Assembly: GCA_012932865.1 (NCBI GenBank)
Contig: SAXG01000008.1
Span: 1,116,001 to 1,180,000, forward strand
Source: Amylostereum areolatum
Taxonomy: Eukaryota > Basidiomycota > Agaricomycetes > Russulales > Stereaceae
DNA length: 64,000 nucleotides
Direction: 5' to 3'
The notes under the pieces are model-generated. The model saw nothing but the letters and a program-made list of their open reading frames with translations, made no database searches and had not been told where the DNA came from. This document shows, one piece after another, positions 43,801-54,806 of this stretch (positions within the stretch are counted from its first letter, which is position 1; the number at the start of each line of letters is the position of its first letter). Position numbers and translations under genes: made by a program.

Positions 43801-46800
43801 GTGGTGGAACATCAGCGATGGTGCACTCGTCACCTTGGAATAACAATACGAACCTTCAAGAACCCAATGGATCCATGGCCCTCTTCGAACGACCCCGAGT
43901 TTCGCACCAAGGAGATGATCACGATCTTCGCCTCGTTACCTTGAAATGTATCAACCGTTCCCAGGCGTATCTGCGGGATGAAGATATCAGGGGCAATATG
44001 AGCACAAAGATGCAGAAACGGCATACATGTTTCGCGACGGAAACCTCGTCGAAGGTATCGTTCACTGCCTCCTCGTCTCCTTGCCTTTGGAGCTGATCTT
44101 CGTCCCGCTCATCCACGGAAACGGCAATCTTCAAGTCCCGTAAAGCCGCGCGGACTTGTTGTAGCTGGCCGAGGTATGCGCACAGTACGGCAATATCTCC
44201 TACGCCGCTATATACGCCTTGCTTGAGGAAATAGAGCACAAGGTCCTTGATCATGTTGACCTGGCGTACCAGTCAGTCTTGGGCGTACTCCTATTCAGTA
44301 TTGCCTACGGGACTTACTTCGAACTTGTTGAACTTCGATACAGAGTCTTGCTCCCCATTCTCCGGATTGGTGTGTGTGAAGAAAAACACGTCCTTCTCCA
44401 TGCCTTGGACTGGAGGATACGACCGCACAACTTCATGGTCCTCGAGCTTTGGATACAAGATGGTCCTAGGGCACATATCAGCAACCGATAGATCTAGCGT
44501 TGGACGGAGACATACCTTGGGAAGTGCGAGATGGACGGTCGCATACGGCGTTGAACATTTATCTGAGACATTGGCCACCCAGAGTCCGCAAGGCGCTCCA
44601 TGAGTGAGCGATCAAACTTATACAGTGCGCGCCCCGCGTTCCGAGTCCATGGATAAACCTGCCGTTTCATGAGATATTGGCAGTCAGAAAGCATCATTCG
44701 CCCACTCACCGAAGTTTGCTAGCGTCGGTCGCAGTTGTAGTGGATCACCGATACAGATGAGATGTTCCACTGAAAAGTGTCCGCCGTCAGCACATAGCAG
44801 TTGACGATAGATGGACATGGTGCATACCGGAAGGGACCAAGGCGGCGACAATGTGGGATTCGAGAACTTGCCCCGCTTCTTCCACCATAAGGACCTTGGG
44901 ACCAACAGTCTGAAGGAGGTCAGAACGTGTACCTCTTCGGTCGGGCAAGTCTACCGACCTTCAACAGCGAGATCAGTTTCGCGGCACCTGAATACACCTT
45001 GAGCGTCAGTGATCATCTCGTATGCGAAAATAACACCCACCAGTTGTCGTACACCCTATCAGGTCTGCCTTGCTAAGAAGCCGTCTTCGGGCCTATGTAA
45101 GAGAGACCGTTATACCGCATCTCGAACCAGAGCCCAATGCACGCACCTCGTCCTTGATGTTGTTGTAGTTTTCACAAGCCTCTTGGTACTGTCTCTGCAG
45201 CGCCTCGAACTCTGCTACGTTCGACTCGTAAGCCATCGAGCGAAGCTCCGACTCCCAAGCAGCGGCGAGGCGTCCGCGTTCCGCAGGTGACATGTTCCAT
45301 ATATTGCATTGTTCCAGGAGCTCGTCCAGGGAATGGTCTGTGGACGGAATCGGGGGGATGCTGTCGAAGCCGAGGTTCTTGAAGAATAGCACGCGATGGT
45401 CGACAGGTTCGGTAGATGCTTCTTCTGAAGCTTCGTTGTTCGGAACCGGTACCGGCACCTGGACAGGTTGAACTGGAGGTGCGATGAGGAATTGCACGTC
45501 TCGACACCTCTTCCAGAACCCATAAATCCCCGCCTCCAAATCCGCATCGTCCTTCCCCTGCTTCTTCTTTCCTCTTTCTACATTGGTCCACTCCCCATTC
45601 TCCTCTTCGTCTTTCACCACCTCTTTAGCGAGCTCCGTGATCCAAAAGGGAGGCGCCACGAGGGAGTCGGCTTGCTCGGGGTAACGAATGTTCAAAAATT
45701 GGAAAACTTTCTCCCAGCTAAGACGCGGTAGCTGGATGGAGTCCATCACGCGCGCGATGTCCTCCTCCGTCCGCTTGAGGGCAGCGTACTCTCTTCTACC
45801 GAGCATGCGCTCGACATCATTTCCGGCGATCTTCTCCAGTTTCGTGAGATTGTATTCGGCGACGTGCTCGTTGGTTGAGCGAGAACCAAGACGAACAATA
45901 TTTGTGGTGATCTCTGCATCGAGGATGTCGGAGAGCATGTGGTCTAGGGCGTGGTTTGTGAAGGAGATGAGGACTACGTAGTACGGGTTTAGGTTAGTGT
46001 CCTATCTTGGTGGAGATGATAGATGACGTACCAACTGGGCGGATTTTGCTGGCAAAGAGGACACGAAGAATCTCCTTCCCGGTGAAACTCTAGGCGATTC
46101 TCGTGAGAAAACCGGTTCGTAACGAACGGGAATACGTCCACCTTGCCAGTTCCGGGAGGACTACAGGGATTGTGAGATGTGATCAGTAGATAAACATGAA
46201 TCATTGGAGTATGATTCTCGTACCCTTGTATGAGGGATAGCTCTCTAGTGAGGGTTGCGACCATAGCTTCCACCTGCGAAGGATCTAGCTGCTGGATCTC
46301 CGCAACTCTTGCCTCGCGAGCGCCACGTCCGTCGGGCTTTGTACGTTCAAGGCTCGTATGTGTTCGCCGGGCTTTGCAAGGCATCCGAGTTCGAACTTGA
46401 AACCAGGCACCCTGGCATAACGAGGCGGGACTATGACCGAGCCCTGCAAATTTTCCCCGGAAGAGATGGTGGACCCGAATGGGATGGAGGTTGGTTCTAT
46501 ACTCTGAAGAGTTTCCAAAAAGGGTCGTATCGAGTCGAACATGATGTTGTTGTCGACCAACAGGGCGAAGTTCGACGCGTCCCGAGAGATGTTTTCGCGC
46601 CGCAATGCACGGCAGAGCAACCTCCGCATCGAAAAAGGATACTCGAAATTGTATTTCATTCTGGACTAGGGACGAGCGGATTCCCCAATATCCTCCCCCA
46701 TCGACATGATGGTGCCGAGATGGATCCGGGTGGATCCTCTGGAGACGATAACCAGGGCGACGAGACTGCCGTGCTGCAGCCGTTTGCCATGTTCCCAATA

Positions 46801-48845
46801 CTTCTTTCCGCTTCTTTGCAGATGGGTCTCGGGCGGGTCCGTTCGGTGAGTTGACAGTAAGTCCGACAGTGAAAGTACGCCTCTCAGCGAGGACGGGGGC
46901 AAAGCGGGACGTTCACAGTAAAGTTGGAAAAAAACGGAGTTGGTGCGGTACGCGCCTCCGTTCTTTTTCATGACTTCTTCACAAGCCGTGTAACAGGGCG
47001 TCTTGAAGAAGGTTTGGGTTGGGACCATATAAGCCGCAAGGTCGTCGTGAAGTACAGTAAGAGACTCGCGGATGGAAGACCTAAGGGGTAGGTTGTTAAT
47101 AGGAGGTTTTAGGGAGATAGCGACGAAGAAACATACGTGAGCTCCTCGCGCAGAAGTCGAAACTGAATATCTAGATGTTTTTCCATCGAGTTCGATGGAA
47201 GGTGGTGCGGAGTATCAGGGATGAACTCCGGAAGGTAAGGCGGTATCGAACACATAAGTTCCTCGTGGGTCGGTGCCACGCGGATGAGGGCGATGTTGCT
47301 GTTGTCATTGTCATGCCGAGGAACGTTTCCTTCCCGAAGCTCTCCAGGAGGGTCATACACCTGGTTGCGTTGAGATATGAATGCCTGGTGGCGCTTGGCG
47401 TCACTAAGACCTTGTCGGACTGAAGGACGACGAAGCTCCTGCGCCACACCAAATTCGCGGTTAACGATGTCTTGCAGGCGAGTGATCTCCTTGCCAAGCT
47501 GGCCGAGGGTCAATATGCGGACGTTGGATGGCGACGATGTAATAGGATCCTTGAACTGAGGCGAGGAAGACGATACGTCGTCGGACCACGCATCGAACCA
47601 CCGCACCAGGTCCTTTACGAGGTCCAGCAGGCTCGGGTGATTTCTAATTGCTTGTTTGAATCGGGAGAAGAACCTTTCGGAATTGAAGTCGATCAGGGTT
47701 AGAATATGGATATGACGCTTTGGACGAGCACTGACTGAGATAGAAGTGTCGAAAGCGTCCCGAAGACGATGACACCATCTAGTGTGTTTTGCCGATTTGC
47801 AGAAAGACCAGGGGTGGTGTCTAGCCAAGATTTGGTATCTATAATTGTACCCATGCAAGTGCGAAGAGTGTCGGAAATTGCGTCGAAGTTTTGGCTCAAT
47901 GTTGGTGTACAGCGCGCTAAAGAGCAGCTCGTTCAACGGACCCCAAGCGACGTCGATGCAATGCTCACTTTATATTTTGATGCATCGTAGATTTTAGGAC
48001 GAGATTGGAAGACATGTACTAGTGAAGACGTTGGATGATAGTGCATGGTGCATGCGGAGACCACGTACCTCAAGAAACGGGAAGTACCCCCTTTGAAAGG
48101 ACAGATTCCCTGGGCTGACGCCTATGGCGGCGCGGACAGGCGTGAATCTCAATGCGTCGCCGATGCGAAAGAGTGCATTTCCCTAACGAGAGGTATCAGT
48201 TGGTATGAAGGAAAGGTGACAAGACGAACAACTGCTTACATGCACGATCATGTCAAGAAATGCCTGCAGATGATTAGATATAGATCGTGCCCGGTAGCGA
48301 GCAATGGAGCTAACCTGAGCCTGGTTCGAATCCTTCAAGCGAAGTCAGCCGTTGCTCGAAGGAACGCTATAACAAATCCATACCCAAGCCTTGTTCCTAT
48401 CATTGATACTGGCGAAAATCCTTGCGAAACCCTCTAGGCGTGTAGCGCTTGTGAAGACATAGTTGTCGTGGAGAAAAGCCTTGATATGGTTATGGGCCTC
48501 AGTAGGCCGGAGGGTGTTCTGGGTGTCGACTACGGACCCGTTGTTGGCAGCCAGGCCGGCGGTCGAGAAGAAATCTACTGGACCATTCGCCTCGCTCGAC
48601 GCTGATGAAGACTGTGGGACATTGACCTTGGCGGTGTGTTGAAAAGTACAGTCGAATCCTCGGTTGCACGCGCCAGTGGACCAAAAGAACCTGCAGACAT
48701 TTCGGGGAGGTTGTTCCAATGGCGTTATAGGCGCCCCGCCGCGATCTCCTCCTCCACGTCCTCGACCTCCTCCTCGACCTCCTCTGGGGACTCCCCTGGG
48801 ACTCCCGCGCCCGCGCCCTCGTTGAGGACTTTGGGGCGAAGACAT
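40821..48845 (-). CDS. ZNFX1/Hrr1-type SF1 helicase with C3H1, NFX1-type and RZ-type zinc fingers
   Basis: About 2,200 residues. N-terminus at 48845: RGG-rich leader, C3H1 finger CRFFWSTGACNRGFDCTFQH, then DALRFTPVRAAIG and an ARM-like region. Helicase core: QGPPGTGKSFTGKEILRV (Walker A, split by introns), VVLISFTNHALD, MVEEAGQVLESH (motif II), CIGDPLQLRP (III), INVQRRMRPSI, LGTVDTFQGNEAKIV (V), RINVALSRAKHGMF (VI). Then a row of Cys-rich NFX1-type fingers and a long helical region. The C-terminus is an RZ finger, HRGHFYNCPNGHTFVITE joined by an intron to CGGAMQASICPECGA, with the stop at 40821. In fission yeast Hrr1 acts with RdRP in RNAi heterochromatin, and animal ZNFX1 acts in small-RNA inheritance and immunity. 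Frames need correcting near 46659-46673 and 46581-46590. Confidence 0.9.
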
Positions 48846-50423
48846 GGCTTATGTGATTTATCGTAGACTGATGGGGCGAGTGATAAGGGGAGAGAGTGGT
48901 GGGCGGGAAGACGAGAAAAGACAGACCACAACAAGGGTATGTATAGCGCATCCTAGGACGCATTCCCGTCGCGCTAGGCGTATCTTGTGAAGAGCAAAGC
49001 TTGATTCTCCGCGATAGACGCTAGGGTGCAGGCATCCTAATACCCGCAAAAGGCTTGACTTGAAAGTCGCCGATCAAAGACCTGCTGCGCCTTTCTTCAT
49101 GGAACCACGGGGCGACTGTTCGTGAAGCCAGAATGCTCCAGAATGCTAGGTGATTCGCATGGTAAGAGGGCGCGTCACAAAACCGAAGAAGGACGCGTCA
49201 ACTTACCGGTGAAGACCCACAGTCAAAGCTAGTCAAAGACGACCGGGACGCCGAGAACCAAAGCAGAGCTTCGTACCCGATGGCTGAGTATATGAATATC
49301 ACAGGAACCCATGGCGCTGTGCTCATCAGTAACAGAAACTGCGTGTCAACGGGTTCGGATTGGGTTCGGAAGTACAGAGTGCTCGACGCTCGTTGTGGTG
49401 AGAAGTGAGAAGAGCGCGTCGCGCATTCCTGAGGCTCGCTCCTGTACTTTCATCACCATGACACCACCACCACCGACCACGATTGCCTCTTCAACAATGA
49501 CTCTTTATCGTCATTGAACTTTTCATAGTCAAATTGACGCGATAATTGACCACGAACCTCTCAAACTACGAGTTCGTTGGGTAAGGGCGGGCGGGCAATG
49601 GCAACTACTAGAGCCTATAGCTAGAGGCGTCGCGTCTCCTCGAGACGAAATACCCCGTAAACCTTCGCAAGCTCAGGAGCCTACGTATCTGGCCTCTAGA
49701 GGATCGAGGAAGCGTCCCGAAGGCTGCAGGCAGGTGGCCGGTACGGGTTCTCGGATCCCAACCACACGAATATCATCGGAGAACTCGTCAACTCCCTGGA
49801 AATCGGACGGGTGGAAGGCGGAGATGGCCACGAACCTGGAATCTCGAGGACGGCAGGCATGTGGATGGTCACCTGGACACTGGAGGTATGCGATCGTCTT
49901 GTTTTTCAAGTTCACTTTTGCTCAAATTCTTGGTGCAGCCGTGGGCTCAGTGCACTAGATAAGTACCTGCGAAGGATCGAGCTCGGTACGGCGTCGCGGT
50001 GTCTACATTGGATTCTGCTTCCCATTGCGTAGTTTCCAGTCGAATCTGCCCCATCTCTTTGCCACAAATACGCTGTCGTTTGGAACCTCAACCCCGCGCT
50101 GAGGCCGTGGACTGGCTTTGCCTGCCAATGGCATCGTCAGGCCTCGATGGGCACTTCTCAAGCGTGGATTACGTCCACAGACATATCACGCCACACCACC
50201 CAACGACGAAACGCCTACCCCGATGGAACTATGGAGTCACAGTGTGGCAAATCCAAGGATAATATTGGCTGCCAGGCTGAGGCGCGTCGCCCATGGTGCC
50301 TCCTTCGCTTCTGCTAGCCCAAGTCCCATTATTCCTCTCGTCATATATCTCTCCATTCTACCCGTCCACAATGTCCCAACAACAATTTATACCGCCCGCC
50401 CTGCAATCTTCCTCTCACAAGAA
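48846..50423. other. Gene-poor interval
   Basis: About 1.6 kb between the divergent starts of the helicase and gene B. Only short ORFs: an 80-codon minus ORF at 49673-49915 and a 68-codon plus ORF at 49311-49517, neither with family support. Both promoters must lie here. Confidence 0.45.
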
Positions 50424-51186
50424 ATGGCGTTCTTCCTCCCCGTCCCGTTCTCTCCTTCGACCACCTCCCTCCCTTCCATCGACAAGCCCCGGACATGCTT
50501 TTCGTTGTCCTTGTCCCGTCGCGTGCGTCGGGCCGCGCGTTTTGCCTCCACCAACCCTGCCGTCCTTCTGAAGGTGTCTTCAGCGCGCGAGCGCGTACGC
50601 CGGCACTTTGCCAACCTCAACTGCATCTGCGGGAGCACGACGCAGCATGAGCTGGACCTTGACTTCGACACCGTGGTGCGGCGCGCGGTGGGCTCGGTGA
50701 GGGGCTCGGTGAGGGCGACGCGAGCGTCGAGCGTGGTCAGGAAGCCGGACGAACAATGCGAGGAAGTGGTCAAGGTGCGTTTGACGGAGTCCCTCGCGGT
50801 AACCCGACGTTGAGGCTGACCCGTTACGTGTCTATCAGTGGGTTCCCTCTCGCCGAATCCTTGATCCACCGCCAAGTCTGCGATCGGTCAGTTTCATCGC
50901 GTTCCCTTCCATAGACACGGAAACGGACACGGACAGCACCTCGCTCTGCGATGCGACCTTGCGGCCGCTTTCGCCTCCTCCGTCCCATCACTATCGTCGT
51001 CGGGCTCTGTCGGATATTGGAGGCTGGAATGAAGATGAGGAAGACGATGACGCGTGCGATTTTTCTTCGTGTCAAAGGTGTGTTGGGTCATGGTGGCTGC
51101 GCTTTCGTCGTATGGGGTGCTGATCTCGATCTTCTTGTAGGACGCTACCTGCTGGACCCACCGCGCCGCTGCGGTTTCCATTCTAG
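50424..51186 (+). CDS. Lineage-specific protein B (paralogue of gene A at 4316)
   Basis: Exons 50424-50774, 50839-51077 and 51141-51186; introns 50775-50838 (64 nt) and 51078-51140 (63 nt). The product has 211 residues. Start MAFFLPVPFSPSTTSLP at 50424, then LSRRVRRAARFASTNPAVLL, RERVRRHF, HELDLDFDTV, after intron 1 ILDPPPSLR, PLSPPPSH, RRRALSDI, an acidic stretch (NEDEEDDDACD), and a 46-nt last exon ending LRFPF. Each block lines up with gene A, intron phases are the same and the last exon has exactly the same length. An open frame extends upstream to 50118, but its sequence has no counterpart in A. Function unknown. Confidence 0.75.
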
Positions 51187-51652
51187 CCCACTCGTTTCTA
51201 TTGCTTCAATCTAACCTAATCGTAGTACATGTACTCTCCATCTAATCATAGTAATACTAATCATCATTCGCGCGGGTCCTGCGTGCCTACAATGGGGAGA
51301 TTGACGTGACCGCCACAGCCAGTCCGTATTCAACTCTTCACAAGATTCGGGAAAGACATTTATCATCATCGTCAACCATTTCGCGTCGGACTCGAACGTC
51401 AACCAAGTGAAAGTGCTTTTCAATGCGTCCTAAGGCAGAGGCATTCAAACAGTATACTCCCAGTCGATGATGCACGACCTGGTATGGCCCTGCCTCCATC
51501 CTTCCAACCCTCCGGGGGATAGCAGATTCTACGAGATGTCCATGGTAGAAAAAGATTGGGATGCTGTCTCGGTAAATGAGTGGGGTCAGGGCGGGAGAGA
51601 GGGTATAGCGGTTCCTTGCGAAATCGAGGCCTACACAGCCAGTCAGGTTCCG

Positions 51653-52515
51653 TAAGAAATTCGTCCAAATCCTGCTCATAGGAATTTCTTAGCTCGCTCG
51701 TATGGAATTACCACTTGCCGCGCCTTAGAAGCTTGAGACATCAGCTGTTTCGTATGAATTTCTTACTGTCGGGGGGGCCGTGCCTGTCCCATCACGCTCC
51801 GCTGATCTCTCGGTTGGCCAATCACCACCGTCATTCTTACCCCCATTTTCCCTCCAGATCCCCCCATTCCTTCCTCAGCTCAGCACTTATGAATATAGGA
51901 GCATGGGATGCAAAAACATTGTATTCACACTATTAAAACATGTACTCTATCACACTACAAACCTAGACATTGTTCAACCCACTTTGACACGTCCGTGAAT
52001 CTACAACAATTGTGAGTAAGATGATGCCACAAACAACGGTGGTGGACATACCATATTAACTGCCGACATGATGAAGGACATCTGCACACACATTAAGCTT
52101 ATGAGGCAGTAACAGTAACAATGGAATGACACGTACCAGCAGACAGCTCAGCCCAGCATGCTCGTCATCGTGTGCCTGCGCCACCGTGAACAACACGAGT
52201 GAGGCAGTATAGATAAGCACGCACCTGAAGGGCAACATATAGCAGCTTTGCGGTGGAGGACGGGGAAGACGGTTGCCGGGACATGAAAGACTTGTGCAAC
52301 GGAGCCTTGAGGAACTTGGAAGAGAAGATGGGGGAAAGGGAGACGGAGAGACGAAGGAGTGATTTTCACGAAGTCGAACTTTTCTGTTGATCGTCACGTG
52401 CGTCTGTTGGGTTCCCACGGCTACGGGAACCATGCGGTTTGGGCGCGATAACAGCACGGAAGGCGGCAAGAGAGGGGATGTATTTCTTACGAACATCGTT
52501 TGCACGAATTTCTTA
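51653..52515. repeat. Putative inverted-repeat element (17-nt arms)
   Basis: TAAGAAATTCGTCCAAA at 51653-51669 matches, with one mismatch, the reverse complement of 52499-52515 (TTTGCACGAATTTCTTA). More copies of AATTTCTTA occur at about 51683, 51754, 52483 and 52566, and a reverse-like copy near 52606. It could be a small MITE-like element about 860 bases long or a cluster of protein-binding motifs. No transposase is seen. Confidence 0.4.
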
Positions 52516-52782
52516 GGAAGAGAACAGACTGACGGAGAATACCTGCTGCGGACCCCTGGATGTACAAATTTCTTAAGAAGATATAGCACAATCTTACGAA
52601 TCACGAGTAAGAAGTTCCTATCATTCAAATGTCTACGAATCAGCCATAATTTCGGTTGGCCGTGTACTTATCCACACCTGGGTGAGAAATCCTGTCACAG
52701 CAAACAAACCCGGTTTAGGCCCGACTTAAGGTTTTTTTCACCCTTGTTTCACCCTATCCTCGGCCCCCGTCAGGGCTAACAC

Positions 52783-52801
52783 ACTATCTATCTATCTATC
52801 T
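52783..52801. repeat. (TATC)n microsatellite
   Basis: Four to five copies of TATC in a row. Confidence 0.8.
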
Positions 52802-53133
52802 GAGTGTGCAGAAGACACAAATGTTTAGGGATTTCCTCTGTCCAAGAACTACTGGGTCTTGGATACCTCAAGGTGCTTGACACTGCTTGTACTTATAGCA
52901 AGGGAATATTCTGTATTGAACAATTGTTAGATCGGAGACGAGTCCTCGATTTGGTGCGGATCCGACCATAAAGGCCGATTACGTACGGTTTGTTGGACAA
53001 AACTAGTCCTTTTATGCAGCTATCTACCCTTTTCGACCCCTTTCGACTGTGTCTTTTCTACCTTCGTCCTCGTCCCCCTCCGCTCGTCGCCACCGTTCTC
53101 TTCTCCCCAGCCAGCTTCAGCCCCCGTTCGAAC

Positions 53134-54338
53134 ATGTCACCACCGGTATCTGGCAAGGGAAAGGAGTCCGGCGCTGCACGCGTCCTGGGCTCCGGCACCT
53201 CTGGTGCGTTTTCGCGCACACGTCCGACAGAGGCACTCGCTGACGAGCCCCGCGCATGCGACGAAACACAGGTGTCGCCGAGCTGCTCATCTTCCACCCC
53301 GTGGACACGATCGCGAAGCGGTTGATGAGCAACAAGGTCAAGGTGCGCGTTTCGTGCTCCCTGTTGTCGTGACGTGGTGGGCTGACCATGGTGGTACTCA
53401 AGATGTCGTCGACCACCTTGTCCTCCGTCATTTTCAGGGATTACGCGACCGCGAGCCTGGGCCGCAAAGTCCTTTCGCTTTTCCCCGGTCTCGGATACGC
53501 GGCTGGCTACAAGATCTCGCAACGCATATACAAGTTCGGCGGCCAGCCGTGGTTCAACGACATCCTCAACCGCAACTACAAGTCGTCCTTCACGAGCGCG
53601 TTCGGTGAGCGGAAAGGCAAAATGATGATGCAGGCGACGGCAGGAAGGTGCGTTCCCGCTTTCATGCGCGCCTGCCTCGTGAACTCCCGACCTGACGTGC
53701 ACGAACAGCTTGACGGGCATTGGCGAGGTTGTCCTTCTCCCACTCGACGCTCTCAAAATCAAGAGGCAGGTGAACCCCGAAGCTTTCCGTGGTCGGGGCG
53801 TCCTGCGCATCTTCGCGGAGGAGGGCACGACCCTCTACCGTGGCTGGGGTTGGACGATGGCCCGCAACGCCCCCGGTAGCTTCGCGGTACGTCCGCCTCC
53901 TACCCCCTATCTTATCATGGATAGTTCTGACGCCCCGGTCCTTCGTGCAGCTCTTCGGCGCGTCCGCGTTCACAAAAGACTACGTGCTCGGCGTCTCGGA
54001 CTACTCCAAGGCGACGTGGTCGCAAAACTTCGTCGCGTCGGTCGCCGGCGCGGTCGCGTCCATCACCGTCGCCGCCCCGCTCGACACGATCAAGACCCGG
54101 ATCCAGAACGCCAACTTCGAGAGCAAGACCTCGGGCGTCACCGTCGTGAAGGACCTCCTGCGGGACGAGGGTGCGTCTGCGCTCTTCAAGGGGTTGACCC
54201 CCAAAGTAAGTGCCTTGTCCTTTGGCTTGCTCAACAGGCGCTTATCGGTCACTGCAGATCCTCGTCGTCGGGCCCAAGCTCGTGTTCAGCTACACCATCG
54301 CGCAATCGCTCATCCCGTGGTTCGCGAACTACGTCTAA
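53134..54338 (+). CDS. GGC1: Mitochondrial GTP/GDP carrier
   Basis: Start at 53134, six exons, about 300 residues. Three mitochondrial-carrier repeats are seen with PX(D/E)XX(K/R) signatures: FHPVDTIAKRLMSNK, LLPLDALKIKRQVNPE, AAPLDTIKTRIQN. Also VIFRDYATASLGRKVLSLFP, GLGYAAGYKISQRIYKFGGQ, SSFTSAFGERKGKMM, YRGWGWTMARNAPGSFALFG, ATWSQNFVAS, ALFKGLTPKILVVGPKLVFS and the end QSLIPWFANYV. These blocks match yeast Ggc1 (also Shm1/Yhm1) closely, including the unusual NPEAFRGRG and WGWTMARNAPG. It exchanges matrix GDP for GTP across the inner membrane and affects mitochondrial iron and DNA in yeast. All joins in frame. Confidence 0.93.
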
Positions 54339-54806
54339 AAGTCCACGGTTATGGATCTGGGTTACCCTACGCTGCTACCATTATTACTCCCCTCACGCAC
54401 CCTACACACATAGAGCGCACGCATCCCCCACTCACTCTGGTTTACTATACCGTACTAATCGATTATTTGGCCGCTTCGGCACGCACGCTGGTCAGTGGTG
54501 AAAGACTCAGAAAGAGTCGATTGTCGTGGTTGGCACTTTTTTTCAAAAGATGCAGAGCGACCGCTAGCATACTCATCGAACCGACCCCGTCGAAAGAGAC
54601 AGCTTACCGTTCCTCGTACAGCGCGCGACCTTCAAATCTGACAAGGTAGTCCAAACTAGTCTCCGTGGCTGACCTTACCAGAAGACAGTCGTTCTGGTTG
54701 TAAGGTCCAAACAAACAAATACACTTCGCTAACCGTCCATTGTCCAAGTACAACTGACATATTAGTTTCGTACTACGATTTACCGTTCCTCCCCACCCAC
54801 AGTCGC
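54339..54806. other. Convergent 3' spacer
   Basis: About 470 bases between the stops of the carrier (plus) and the BCAS3-like gene (minus). No gene seen. Confidence 0.55.

Larger units (their letters stand above)
51187..53133. other. Gene-poor interval with dispersed inverted motif
   Basis: About 1.9 kb. Minus ORFs at 51211-51423 and 51338-51679 look partly protein-like (TFTWLTFESDAKWLTMMIN) but join no family. The interval carries repeated copies of (G)AATTTCTTA in both orientations (see the inverted repeat), a (TATC)n run near 52783-52801, and the promoter of the carrier gene. Confidence 0.45.

Noticed and set aside
47890..47940. Apparent +1 break in the helicase after INALYTNI
   Set aside because: Using the acceptor CATTGAG joins QNINQNFDAISDTL in frame, so no break is needed.
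48316..48345. GGTTCGAATCC, looking like a tRNA T arm
   Set aside because: Flanking bases do not form the T stem (CCTGG against CCTTC), and the site lies in an intron of the helicase gene. No acceptor or anticodon arm.
52056..52628. 190-codon minus ORF
   Set aside because: No true family pattern, spans the inverted-repeat motifs, and biased composition. Probably chance.
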